A stretch of DNA of 64,000 nt from Streptococcus marmotae (lineage in GTDB: Bacteria > Bacillota > Bacilli > Lactobacillales > Streptococcaceae), in contig NZ_CP015196.1 in NCBI RefSeq assembly GCF_001623565.1, positions 1,323,501 to 1,387,500 of the forward strand, in the 5' to 3' direction. Made by a program: the position numbers and the translations under genes. The notes beneath the pieces were generated by a model. That model worked only from the letters and a program-made list of their open reading frames with translations, had not been told where the DNA came from and did no database searches. Numbering within the stretch: the first letter of the stretch is position 1; each line of letters starts with the position of its first letter. Of the stretch, positions 17,399 through 25,507 are shown one piece after another.

Positions 17399-17467
17399 AT
17401 GAACAACAATGTAGTTATGAACGCTTATGTTTTTCAGAATGAACTCCTTTCTAAGTATAGGCCTTAG
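17399..17467 (+). CDS. Leader peptide (22 residues) upstream of the ABC exporter
   Basis: A short frame begins MNNNVVMNAYVFQNELL and ends in RP followed by TAG. It is preceded by AAAGGAG nine nt upstream, a better ribosome site than many real genes here have. It lies wholly within the transcribed leader and is followed 24 nt later by a terminator-like hairpin. This is the arrangement of translation-dependent attenuators such as bmrB upstream of bmrCD in Bacillus subtilis. The peptide itself probably has no role beyond positioning ribosomes. Confidence 0.65.
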   Translation: MNNNVVMNAYVFQNELLSKYRP

Positions 17468-17481
17468 TGTCTTTTTGTGGA

Positions 17482-17523
17482 CTTGAGGGACTCGGGATGG
17501 AGTGATTCTATCTCGGGCCTTTT
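17482..17523 (+). promoter_or_regulatory. Attenuator: competing anti-terminator and terminator hairpins
   Basis: CTCGGGATGGA (17491-17501) pairs over 11 bp with TCTATCTCGGG (17507-17517) around GTGAT and is followed by CCTTTT, forming a terminator. CTTGAG (17482-17487) can instead pair with CTCGGG (17491-17496) around GGA, which would sequester the terminator's left arm. AGGCC at the end of the leader ORF can also pair with GGCCT at 17516-17520. Pairings were found by eye; the T-run is short. Confidence 0.55.
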
Positions 17524-17625
17524 GTGTACTTTAATGTATTTCAGTTTTCATTTATTTCATCGTTAACTCAACTTGCCTGGTATGAAATCGAAACTGGGAG
17601 ACAATGGAATTTTGAGGAGGAAGAA

Positions 17626-19356
17626 ATGATAGGATTTATTATGAACTATGTAAAACAGCACAAGTGGCTGTATTTACTAGTTGCCATTACCTTGATAATA
17701 TATGATATTAGTTTATTGGTGCCGACCAAGATTATTCAAGGCTTGGTAGACAAGATTAGTCAGCAGACCTTGACAGAAGCCAGTTTGATACAGGATATGC
17801 TGATTTTAGTAGGGGTTACTATTTTAACCTATATTACCGGCTACATTTGGCATGTGAAGTTATTTCAATCATCGGTGCGCTTTAAATTCGAGATGCAGCA
17901 GCAATCATTTTGGAAATTGGTTGTGATGCGAACTCCTTTTTATGAAAAATTTCGTTCAGGCGATGTGATGACGCGCTTTTCAACAGATGTAGAAGGCTTG
18001 ATGGACATGGTAGGCTATGGTCTGATGATTGTAGTCTATGCAGGTGGAATGATTGCCTTTATTATTCCGACCATGTTCGTCATCTCTTGGCAAATCAGCC
18101 TTGTAGCCCTAATTCCTATGGTCATGTTAGTTGCGGCGATTTACTTTATCGGTCAGCAACAGGATAAAGCGGTTGAAGCCAATCGTGAAGCAGTTGCTGA
18201 TCTTAATGATGAGGTGTTGGAAGTTGTCGAAGGGATTCGTGTAACAAGAGCGTATAGTAAGAAAGAGCGACAAGAACGTAAATTCCAGGAACGCACGCGC
18301 AAACTAGCCCGTGGCGGGGACAATATTATGGTCTTTCAATCCTTGTACAGTCCCTTAGCGACCATTTTATTGGGACTTGCGACAGTAGCAATTTTAGGAA
18401 TGGGAGCAATTTTCTTAGAGCGAGGGCAGGTATCGCTTGGTCAAGTGATTGCCCTGCAACTCTATACAGGAACCTTGCTAGAACCTTTCTGGATGTTATC
18501 GGACTTTATCTTAGTTTATCAGACTGGGAAGGCCTCTTTTGCCAAATTGCAGGAACTGGTAGAAACTGGTGATGATATGGAAGAAGATGGCAAGGACTTA
18601 CTGGTAAGCCTGCAAGAAGTAGCCTTTAGGGACTATGATTTTCGCTATCCACAGGCAGAACGCAATAGTTTAACAGGAATTTCATGGACCTTAAAAGCTG
18701 GTCAGACAGTCGGGATTGTCGGAAAGACTGGTTCAGGAAAGACGACCTTGGTTCGTCAGTTCTTGCGCCAATACCCTATCGGAACACAAGGATTTACTAT
18801 CAATGGTCAATCTGTACTGGATTTCAAGCGGTCTTCAATTGAAGGTAAGATTGGCTATGTACCACAGGAGCATATTTTATTTTCCAAGACGGTACGAGAA
18901 AATATCGCTCTTGGAAAGCCCGGTAGTCAGATAGAGGAAATTGCTCAGGCGATTGAAACAGCAGATTTCACCAAGGACTTGGAGCGTATGTCTGAGGGGA
19001 TGGAAACCATGATTGGTGAGCGTGGGGTGTCGATTTCAGGAGGACAAAAACAGCGGATTTCGATTGCTCGTGCCTTTTTGAGAAATCCAGAATTACTTAT
19101 TTTGGACGATTCCTTGTCTGCGGTTGATGCGAGAACGGAACGCCAAATTATTGAAAATATCCAAAGAGAGCGTGAGGGTAAGACCAATATCATTGTGACT
19201 CATCGCTTGTCTGCAGTCCATCATGCGGACTGGATTCTGGTGTTAGAAGACGGTCGTATTATCGAAGAAGGAACTCCAGGACAACTCTTAGCAAATGAAG
19301 GCTGGTATTATGAACAATACCAACGTCAGCAAAGTCAGGAAGGAGAAGAAGCATGA
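17626..19356 (+). CDS. Heterodimeric ABC multidrug exporter, subunit 1 (BmrC/PatA/EfrC type)
   Basis: Half-transporter of 576 residues: six membrane helices (about 10-310) then a nucleotide-binding domain (about 330-565). Walker A is GKTGSGKTT, the signature SISGGQKQR, and Walker B LLILDDSLS. The residue after Walker B is Asp rather than the catalytic Glu, marking the degenerate site usual in one subunit of heterodimeric exporters. The start at 17626 is preceded by GAGGAGG five nt away; the open frame extends 34 codons upstream through the attenuator and is not credible as protein. It overlaps subunit 2 by 4 nt. Substrates are unknown; homologues export fluoroquinolones, dyes and other drugs. 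Confidence 0.9.
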   Translation: MIGFIMNYVKQHKWLYLLVAITLIIYDISLLVPTKIIQGLVDKISQQTLTEASLIQDMLILVGVTILTYITGYIWHVKLFQSSVRFKFEMQQQSFWKLVVMRTPFYEKFRSGDVMTRFSTDVEGLMDMVGYGLMIVVYAGGMIAFIIPTMFVISWQISLVALIPMVMLVAAIYFIGQQQDKAVEANREAVADLNDEVLEVVEGIRVTRAYSKKERQERKFQERTRKLARGGDNIMVFQSLYSPLATILLGLATVAILGMGAIFLERGQVSLGQVIALQLYTGTLLEPFWMLSDFILVYQTGKASFAKLQELVETGDDMEEDGKDLLVSLQEVAFRDYDFRYPQAERNSLTGISWTLKAGQTVGIVGKTGSGKTTLVRQFLRQYPIGTQGFTINGQSVLDFKRSSIEGKIGYVPQEHILFSKTVRENIALGKPGSQIEEIAQAIETADFTKDLERMSEGMETMIGERGVSISGGQKQRISIARAFLRNPELLILDDSLSAVDARTERQIIENIQREREGKTNIIVTHRLSAVHHADWILVLEDGRIIEEGTPGQLLANEGWYYEQYQRQQSQEGEEA

Positions 19357-21095
19357 GAGTGATGCTAACCTTATTAAAAGAAGTCCGTCATGTCAAGGGC
19401 TTGTTTGGTCTTGGGATTCTCATCTATCTTGGGGCTTCGACCTTTGTACGTCTATCACCTATCCTTTTGCAACAAATCATCGATGGTCCCATAACAGATT
19501 TGAGTAAGGGTTTACCTTTCGACCAAGTAGCCTTTCTCTGGCAATTAGCAACGTATATTGCGGTTAATATCGTAGGTGCTCTGTTTTTCTATCTCTCAAC
19601 ACGTATCCTGATGCACTGTGCCAACCGGATTGCCGAGATTCTACGCAACAGAGCCTATGATCAGATGCAGCGGTTGCCGATTTCCTATTTTGATGACAAA
19701 CCAGCAGGAAAGATTGCAACACGGATTGTTAACGATACAGAGACCTTACGCAATCAATTCTATGCGACCCTAGTCTACATCTTCAATAACCTTGTTTATT
19801 TGGTCTTTACCTACGGAGTTATTTTTTACATGAATGTCCATCTTGGACTGGTTCTGCTGGCTTTATTGCCAGTATTCTATGGTTTGCAGCTTCTGTACAA
19901 ACGCTTGACGGATCAGCCGATGAAAGATTTTTACGATGCCCGAAGTGACATCAATACCAAGGTTAATGAAGCCATGAATGGGGCAAGTTTGATTCAGCTC
20001 TATGGTCAGGAAGAAGCCATTATGCAGGATTTTGAACAGACGGCTACTAAGATGAAACAAGCAGAGAATCGGGTCATCTGGGCCCAATCCATTGCTACAT
20101 GGAACATGACAGAGATGGTCAAATACTTGGTCATTACCTTAGTCTTAACGATTATCGGTCAGCAATTTTTGGCAGGACAATGGTATCTGACTGCCGGTCT
20201 TCTCTTTGTGTATATCAACTATGTTTCCAATGCTTTTGATGCGATGGGACGATTGGTACAGCAACTTCCAAATATGTTGCGCTCCTTAGAAACAGGGAAA
20301 CGCCTATTAGCTTTACTCGAAGAACCTATGGAAAATGATAGTGAGGCTGAATTAGTTGTCACAACGGGTCGTGTGGTATTTGATCATGTTCAGTTTGCTT
20401 ATGAAGAAGGGAAACCGATTCTGAAAGATATTTCCTTTGAAGTCGAAAAAGGGGAGACGATTGCGCTTGTCGGTCATACTGGATCAGGCAAGACTTCCAT
20501 TATGAACCTTCTCTATCGCTTCTATGACCCGCAAAAAGGGCAGGTTCAGATTGATGGTCAAAATATCAGAGACTATTCACGTGAAAGTGTGCGTAGCCAT
20601 ATGGGTATAGTTCTCCAAGATCCCTATCTCTTTACAGGAACCATTGCTAGCAATGTTAGCATGAACGACGAGGAGATGGATCGGCAGAAGGTATTGGAAT
20701 CCTTAGAAAAGGTCGGTGCAACGGATTTGTTGTGTCGTCTGGAGAAAGGAATTGATGAGCCTGTAGTGGAAAAAGGAGCTGCGTTTTCAAGTGGGGAGCG
20801 ACAGTTAATTGCCTTTGCTCGTACACTGTACTCGGACCCTAAGATTCTCATCTTAGATGAAGCAACTTCGCACATTGATACAGAAACCGAAGAAATTATC
20901 CAGCATGCTATGGAAGTTGTGAAAGAGGGACGGACAACCTTTATTATTGCCCACCGCTTGTCTACCATTCAAAATGCCAATCAGATTTTGGTACTGGATA
21001 AGGGGGAAATTGCAGAGCGAGGCAACCATGAGGAACTCATTGCGCTTGACGGAATCTATGCACAAATGCAGGCCATTCAGCAGCAGGTGAGATAG
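19353..21095 (+). CDS. Heterodimeric ABC multidrug exporter, subunit 2 (BmrD/PatB/EfrD type)
   Basis: Half-transporter of 580 residues, six membrane helices followed by an ATPase domain. Walker A is GHTGSGKTS, the signature FSSGERQL, and Walker B ILILDEATSHID with the catalytic Glu present. That complements the Asp in subunit 1, so the pair should form one active and one degenerate ATP site. The ATGA overlap with the upstream gene indicates coupled translation. Expression is expected to be set by the attenuator at 17399-17523. Confidence 0.92.
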   Translation: MRVMLTLLKEVRHVKGLFGLGILIYLGASTFVRLSPILLQQIIDGPITDLSKGLPFDQVAFLWQLATYIAVNIVGALFFYLSTRILMHCANRIAEILRNRAYDQMQRLPISYFDDKPAGKIATRIVNDTETLRNQFYATLVYIFNNLVYLVFTYGVIFYMNVHLGLVLLALLPVFYGLQLLYKRLTDQPMKDFYDARSDINTKVNEAMNGASLIQLYGQEEAIMQDFEQTATKMKQAENRVIWAQSIATWNMTEMVKYLVITLVLTIIGQQFLAGQWYLTAGLLFVYINYVSNAFDAMGRLVQQLPNMLRSLETGKRLLALLEEPMENDSEAELVVTTGRVVFDHVQFAYEEGKPILKDISFEVEKGETIALVGHTGSGKTSIMNLLYRFYDPQKGQVQIDGQNIRDYSRESVRSHMGIVLQDPYLFTGTIASNVSMNDEEMDRQKVLESLEKVGATDLLCRLEKGIDEPVVEKGAAFSSGERQLIAFARTLYSDPKILILDEATSHIDTETEEIIQHAMEVVKEGRTTFIIAHRLSTIQNANQILVLDKGEIAERGNHEELIALDGIYAQMQAIQQQVR

Positions 21096-21198
21096 ACAGT
21101 TGTCATGAATTCTACCCAATCTTATTTGAAAAGCTTATTTAATAATGTTATCATATGGGTGTGTAGAATTTATTCATGTAAAAAAGGTGGTAAGAGAA

Positions 21199-21387
21199 AT
21201 GGATAAAAATTTTAGGGGCCTTTGCATCGTTATTCTAATTTCTGTTTTGGCGACATTTTTATATGTAGACTCACGCTTACTTTATTTACACGAATATTTG
21301 GCAACGCTAGCTTACATTTTAATCATCATGAGTCTATTTTTTCTAATTGTCTATCATTTTGATTTGAGCAGGAAGAAAAAGAAATGA
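21199..21387 (+). CDS. Small membrane protein, unknown function
   Basis: A 62-residue protein with two hydrophobic helices (about residues 8-22 and 35-52) and a basic tail ending in KKKK. The start at 21199 is chosen because AGGTGG sits eight nt upstream; a longer frame from 21145 lacks a ribosome site. It begins 103 nt after the exporter genes without an obvious terminator between, so it may be co-transcribed. I do not recognise the family. Confidence 0.6.
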   Translation: MDKNFRGLCIVILISVLATFLYVDSRLLYLHEYLATLAYILIIMSLFFLIVYHFDLSRKKKK

Positions 21388-21465
21388 AAAAAGTTGTTAG
21401 TACAATGATGCTAATGCAGTTAGATAGACTAGTGGAAACTTGAATGATAGATAGTTGGAAAAGAA

Positions 21466-21670
21466 AAATGGGAGTGGGATTCAATCGTAATTTCATAGAA
21501 ATCGATTTTGTCAATTTCGCTTTCTCATTTCTAGGCTCAAGTATTAACAGTCCACTGGACTGTTAATACCCCTCATGTTGACTAGCTTCCACAATTGAGA
21601 ATTGTGAAAGGTTGGAAATAGAACGAGCGCAGCTTGCCCCTTGCAATTGAGAATTGTGGAAGGTTGGAAG
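21466..21670. repeat. Intergenic mosaic repeat (copy 2, left part)
   Basis: It carries the modules GGAGTGGGATTC...AAATCGATTTTGTCAATTT, AACAGTCCACTGGACTGTTAA, and two copies of the CAATTGAGAATTGTG module separated by the GAACGAGCGCAGC segment. The repeat is interrupted after about 21670 by an IS200-type element and resumes near 22430. Confidence 0.65.
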
Positions 21671-22330
21671 TCATAACCACCCGTGAAAACGGGTGGCTTG
21701 TACACCGGCTATAAGCCGTTTCCCTCCAGCGGGCGTCTAAAGACGCTCGCTGAACTTCGTTCAGGTTAGCTTCTATTACTTGACTAATGCTAGTCACAAC
21801 GGGCTTTTATCTTGTTCTAAAACCTCCATCTGAAAATGGATCTTCATACTCTTTAACACTCAACTTATCAAGAGCGATGTCAGTCTTTTCCTGCTCACGG
21901 ATATACTTCGCAACAGTTTTCTCGTTTAATCCTACCGTACTGACGTAATAGCCTCTTGCCCAAAACTTGCGATTTCCATACTTATATTTTAAATTCGCAT
22001 GTTTATCAAATATCATTAAGGCACTTTTACTTTTCAGATAGCCCATAAAATCAGAAATCGCAAGTTTTGGAGGAATGAGAACTAACATGTGAACATGATC
22101 TGACATCATGTGACCTTCAATAATTTCAACTCCTTTATATTGGCATAGATGACGGAAAATCTCGATTAAATCCTGCCTAATCTTGTAGTATATGGCTTTT
22201 CTTCGGTACTTCGGTGTGAAGACAATATGATAGAGCACATCCATTTGGTGTGTGATAAACTATAACTGCTTTTAGTCATTGCTAAAATAGTCCACTGGAC
22301 TATTTTACTCCTCCTTTGTCTAACCTGAAC
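21671..22330 (-). mobile_element. IS200-type insertion sequence, decayed
   Basis: It contains a Y1-transposase frame and, on its 3' side (21678-21775), a run of hairpins typical of IS200/IS605 ends: CCACCCG/CGGGTGG, CGGCT/AGCCG, GCGGGCGTCT/AGACGCTCGC and GAAC/GTTC. On the 5' side an imperfect palindrome AAAATAGTCCA/TGGACTATTTT lies at about 22284-22306. No inverted repeats or target duplication are expected for this family. Boundaries are estimated from where the interrupted mosaic repeat stops and resumes and are uncertain by up to 100 bp on the right. Confidence 0.65.
21807..22279 (-). pseudogene. tnpA: IS200 transposase TnpA, frameshifted near the N-terminus
   Basis: The main frame (start 22244) gives 145 residues beginning MDVLYHIVFTPKYRRK with the HUH motif HVHML and the catalytic Tyr in KYIREQE. 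Family members carry a preceding block of the type SLSHTKWMC. That block is present here in another frame from an ATG at 22279 (MTKSSYSLSHTKWMC), where one codon of the usual WMCKYHIV junction is reduced to two bases. A 1-nt deletion therefore split the gene. The 145-residue form could still be made from the internal ATG, but it would lack the first strand of the fold. Confidence 0.8.
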
Positions 22331-22429
22331 AATTAGATTATACTAGGAAAAATAAATGAAAGCTAGAAGCCTTGTTAGCCACCAGCTTAGCTGGTGGTTT
22401 TCTTGTTCTTCTCTGCGAGAAGAACTGGC

Positions 22430-22640
22430 TTGAAGCCATAATAAAACGAGCGAAATGTTCGCTAGCCTCTTCTACTAGAATGTTGATTGATTGACGTTTT
22501 ACAAACCAGATAATCCTCGCTTTTTGATTTCTAAGCTCAGGTATCAATCGTCACTCCCCTGACGATTGATATGCGCTAAACGGTTAAATCTACAAAAATA
22601 ATGAGGTTAGGGACTTTTGTCCCAGCCTCGTTTTATTTTT
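22430..22640. repeat. Intergenic mosaic repeat (copy 2, right part)
   Basis: It resumes with ACGAGCGAAATGTTCGCTAGCCTCTTCTA..., GAATGTTG...CGTTTTACAAACC, a CAATCGTCACTCCCCTGACGATTG palindrome, and ends in the AGGTTAGGGACTTTTGTCCCAGCCTCGTTTTATTTTTT hairpin (about 22603-22641), which looks like a working terminator. Confidence 0.65.
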
Positions 22641-22674
22641 TACTTTTCCTTAAGAATGTGGAAAAACATCTTGT

Positions 22675-22712
22675 TTGAAAGCATTTACAATAAATTCTGC
22701 TGGGATTATACT
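22675..22712 (+). promoter_or_regulatory. Promoter of the beta-glucoside operon with near-consensus cre
   Basis: TTTACA at 22684-22689 and TATACT at 22707-22712 with a 17-bp spacer. TTGAAAGCATTTACAA at 22675-22690 fits the cre consensus except for one position (A for the central G) and overlaps the -35. Confidence 0.7.
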
Positions 22713-22760
22713 AGAATTAAAAATAGGAATAGTCTTTCAGTTTTAATCTAGTAGATTTTT

Positions 22761-22792
22761 CATTCGTCTTACTTTAGAAAGTAAGACGAATG
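22761..22792 (+). promoter_or_regulatory. Perfect 15-bp inverted repeat in the operon leader
   Basis: CATTCGTCTTACTTT and AAAGTAAGACGAATG form a perfect stem with a minimal loop. It lies between the predicted transcription start (about 22720) and the first gene. No T-run follows, so it is not a simple terminator. It may be an operator or an RNA element. Confidence 0.6.
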
Positions 22793-22844
22793 ATGATGTT
22801 AATAGAGTGTAAACAAAACAAAGAGGCTATTAAAAGGAGAAGTT

Positions 22845-24242
22845 ATGTCAGAAAAAAAAGTGTATCGTTTCCCAGAAGGTTTTTTGTGGGGTAGTTCGAC
22901 ATCTGGACCACAGAGCGAAGGGATTGTGGCAGGAGACGGCAAGACGAGAAGTAATTGGGATGCTTGGTATCAACAGGAGCCAGAACGTTTTTTTGATCAG
23001 GTTGGTCCTGAACAAACCTCGACCTTTTATCAGCATTACCAAGAAGATATTCAGCTCTTGAAAGAAACAGGGCATACCGTTTTTCGGACCTCTATTCAGT
23101 GGTCACGTTTAATGGCAGACGGGGTCGGTCAGGTCAATGAAAAAGCTGTTGCCTTTTATCGTCAGGTTTTTCAAGGCATTGTAGCCCAAGGAATCAAGCT
23201 GATTGTCAATCTCTATCATTTTGATTTGCCATATGCCTTACAAGAAAAAGGAGGCTGGGAAAATAAGGAAACCGTTTATGCTTACGAGCGGTATGCGAGA
23301 ACATGTTTTGACTTATTTGGGGATATTGTAGACACTTGGATTACCTTTAATGAGCCGATTGTGCCTGTTGAATGTGGTTATTTAGGTGATTATCATCTTC
23401 CTGGAGTGATTGATGCGAAAGCTGCAGCTTTGGTGGCTTACCATACGCAATTAGCAAGTTCCCTAGCGGTCAAGGCCTGTCATGAATTACATCCAGAACA
23501 CCGGATTTGCATTGTCTTAAATTTGACTCCGGCCTATCCACGCAGTGATAGTAAAGAGGACCAAGATGCGGCTCGGATTGCGGAGTTATTCCAAATGAAG
23601 AGTTTTCTTGATCCGTCTGTCTTAGGTAGTTACCCGGCTGAATTGGTGGATATTTTAAAAAGGCATGCTATTTTACCTCCGGCAACGGAAGAGGAATTGC
23701 GCATCATCAAAGAAAATACAGTAGACTTTTTGGGTGTGAACTACTACCAGCCGATTCGGGTGCAGGCAAGAAGCAAGCAACCAAGTCCTGATGAGCCACT
23801 AACACCGCATTACTATTTTGAACCCTATGATATGCCTGGTAAGAAAATCAATCCACATCGGGGTTGGGAAATTTATGAAAAAGGGATTTATGATATTGGG
23901 ATAAATCTCAAGGAACAGTACGGGAATATCGAGTGGCTAGTGACAGAAAATGGTATGGGTGTAGAAGGCGAGGATAAATTCCGCAAGCAGGGTGTCATCC
24001 AAGACGATTATCGCATTGCCTTTATCGAAGATCATTTGATAGAACTCCACAAGGCGATTGAAGAAGGGGCGAACTGTAAAGGTTATCTGCTGTGGACCTT
24101 TATCGATTGCTGGTCTTGGCTCAATGCTTATAAAAATCGCTATGGTCTGATTGAGTTGAATTTGGAAACGCAAGAACGAATCATCAAAAAATCAGGTCAT
24201 TGGTTCAAAAAACTAAGTGAGAACAATGGTTTTGAACGCTAG
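22845..24242 (+). CDS. GH1 phospho-beta-glycosidase
   Basis: Cytosolic TIM-barrel hydrolase of 465 residues that cleaves phosphorylated beta-glycosides delivered by a PTS. GH1 marks: FPEGFLWGSSTSGPQSEG at the start, the acid/base Glu in TFNEP near residue 168 and the nucleophile Glu in TENGMG near 368. AAAAGGAG precedes the ATG. It heads an operon with a MupG-like protein, a PRD activator and a cellobiose-type PTS. The lac-type IIA and cel-type IIB/IIC suggest cellobiose, chitobiose or aryl-glucosides; which of these cannot be read from sequence. Confidence 0.92.
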   Translation: MSEKKVYRFPEGFLWGSSTSGPQSEGIVAGDGKTRSNWDAWYQQEPERFFDQVGPEQTSTFYQHYQEDIQLLKETGHTVFRTSIQWSRLMADGVGQVNEKAVAFYRQVFQGIVAQGIKLIVNLYHFDLPYALQEKGGWENKETVYAYERYARTCFDLFGDIVDTWITFNEPIVPVECGYLGDYHLPGVIDAKAAALVAYHTQLASSLAVKACHELHPEHRICIVLNLTPAYPRSDSKEDQDAARIAELFQMKSFLDPSVLGSYPAELVDILKRHAILPPATEEELRIIKENTVDFLGVNYYQPIRVQARSKQPSPDEPLTPHYYFEPYDMPGKKINPHRGWEIYEKGIYDIGINLKEQYGNIEWLVTENGMGVEGEDKFRKQGVIQDDYRIAFIEDHLIELHKAIEEGANCKGYLLWTFIDCWSWLNAYKNRYGLIELNLETQERIIKKSGHWFKKLSENNGFER

Positions 24243-24250
24243 GAGGTTTT

Positions 24251-25351
24251 ATGCTAACACTTGGCTTTTCACTCTATCCAGAAAAATATGACCTCAAGCA
24301 TTCCCTTGATTATATTGACCTACTAGCTAGATATGGAGCGAAGCGACTCTTTATGAGCCTTCTGCAATTGTCAGATGGAATAGACGATTATGGTCAGCTT
24401 TATCAAGCCATTATTGCCTATGCAAATCAGCAGGGGATTCGAGTGATTGCGGATGTCAGCCCAGCTTTTTTGGAAGCAAATGGTTGGCAAGATTGTCTGA
24501 TTGAAAAGTGTCGTGAATTTGGACTAGCAGGCCTAAGACTTGATGAGGCCTTACCATTAGCTGATATGGTGACCTTGACCCATCATTCTTACGGCATTAA
24601 AATCGAGCTCAATATGAGTACTGATAAGCGGCTTTTGACAGACTTAATAGCAGCCGGTGCCGATTTGAGTAATATCATTGCCTGTCATAACTTTTATCCT
24701 CATGAATTTACTGGTCTATCTCGCTCACATTTCTTGGAGATGTCACGTTTTTACCATGAGAGAGGTATCGAAACAGCAGTCTTTTTGAGTTCGAATACGG
24801 CCTTAGAAGGACCGTGGCCTGTTACAGAAGGTCTTCCAACTTTAGAAGAAATCCGTCATGCTCCACTAACTGTTCAGGCAGAAGTGATGAAAGCAACTGG
24901 CTTGTTTGATACGGTTCTAATTTCTAATCAATTCATAGCAGAAACAGAATTGGCAAGTTTGGTGGAGGTATTGGGACAGGACAGCGTTGGGCTAACCTAT
25001 GAGCCCTTGGTGGAGTTAACAGATATAGAACAGAAAGTCCTAGCTTTTCCTCATCGCTATCGGGGAGATGTATCTGATTTTGTTATTCGCTCAACTGAAC
25101 CACGTGTCCAATATCAAGAAGCGACTGTTCCTGCGCGACTTCAATCAAAAGCAGTTACCCGCGGAACCATTGTGATAGATAATGATGCTTACTCGCGCTA
25201 TAAGGGAGAAGTGCAAATCGCTCTTAAGTCCTTTACCATGACGGATAAGACAAACATCGTCGCCCAACTGACACCTTGGAGTTTGCTGATTTTAGATTAT
25301 CTGCAACCTTGGCAAGCCTTTCGACTGGTAGAAGAGATCAATCCCCTTTAA
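24251..25351 (+). CDS. mupG: MupG-family TIM-barrel protein (DUF871)
   Basis: A 366-residue protein with an N-terminal TIM-barrel (LGFSLYPEKY...YIDLLARYGAKRLFMSLL near residue 10; ACHNFYPHEFTGLS near 155) and a smaller C-terminal beta domain, as in DUF871/MupG. The characterised member is a 6-phospho-muramidase that splits MurNAc-6P-GlcNAc. Because this gene sits in a beta-glucoside PTS operon with no MurNAc-specific genes, it may act on another phospho-disaccharide. It starts 9 nt after the GH1 gene with AGGAGG just upstream. Confidence 0.82.
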   Translation: MLTLGFSLYPEKYDLKHSLDYIDLLARYGAKRLFMSLLQLSDGIDDYGQLYQAIIAYANQQGIRVIADVSPAFLEANGWQDCLIEKCREFGLAGLRLDEALPLADMVTLTHHSYGIKIELNMSTDKRLLTDLIAAGADLSNIIACHNFYPHEFTGLSRSHFLEMSRFYHERGIETAVFLSSNTALEGPWPVTEGLPTLEEIRHAPLTVQAEVMKATGLFDTVLISNQFIAETELASLVEVLGQDSVGLTYEPLVELTDIEQKVLAFPHRYRGDVSDFVIRSTEPRVQYQEATVPARLQSKAVTRGTIVIDNDAYSRYKGEVQIALKSFTMTDKTNIVAQLTPWSLLILDYLQPWQAFRLVEEINPL

Positions 25352-25439
25352 AGACTTGAACGAATCCTATTTCGTTACTTGTTTCTATCTGTTAGAAATT
25401 AGTGAGTACAAACTTCACTAGCATTACGGAAAAAAGAAG

Positions 25440-25469
25440 TGTAACAACTTCTCAACTATTTGTTACAAT
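25440..25469 (+). promoter_or_regulatory. Inverted repeat and extended -10 promoter before the PRD regulator
   Basis: TGTAACAA (25440-25447) and TTGTTACA (25460-25467) form an inverted repeat with a 12-bp centre. The right arm overlaps TGTTACAAT, an extended -10. This places a candidate operator on a promoter for the regulator and PTS genes. Confidence 0.5.
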
Positions 25470-25507
25470 AGAATTAGGAAAGGGTTTTCAAGGGTAGGAG
25501 GTGAGAA

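Noticed and set aside
17524..17625. Longer N-terminus for the first ABC exporter subunit
   Set aside because: The upstream ATG overlaps the end of the attenuator, has no ribosome site, and would add 34 residues unlike the family; GAGGAGG fixes the start at 17626.
17626..21095. Naming the exporter SatAB
   Set aside because: The S. suis SatAB operon is, to my knowledge, led by a MarR-type regulator; here a leader peptide takes that place, so only the general family is given.
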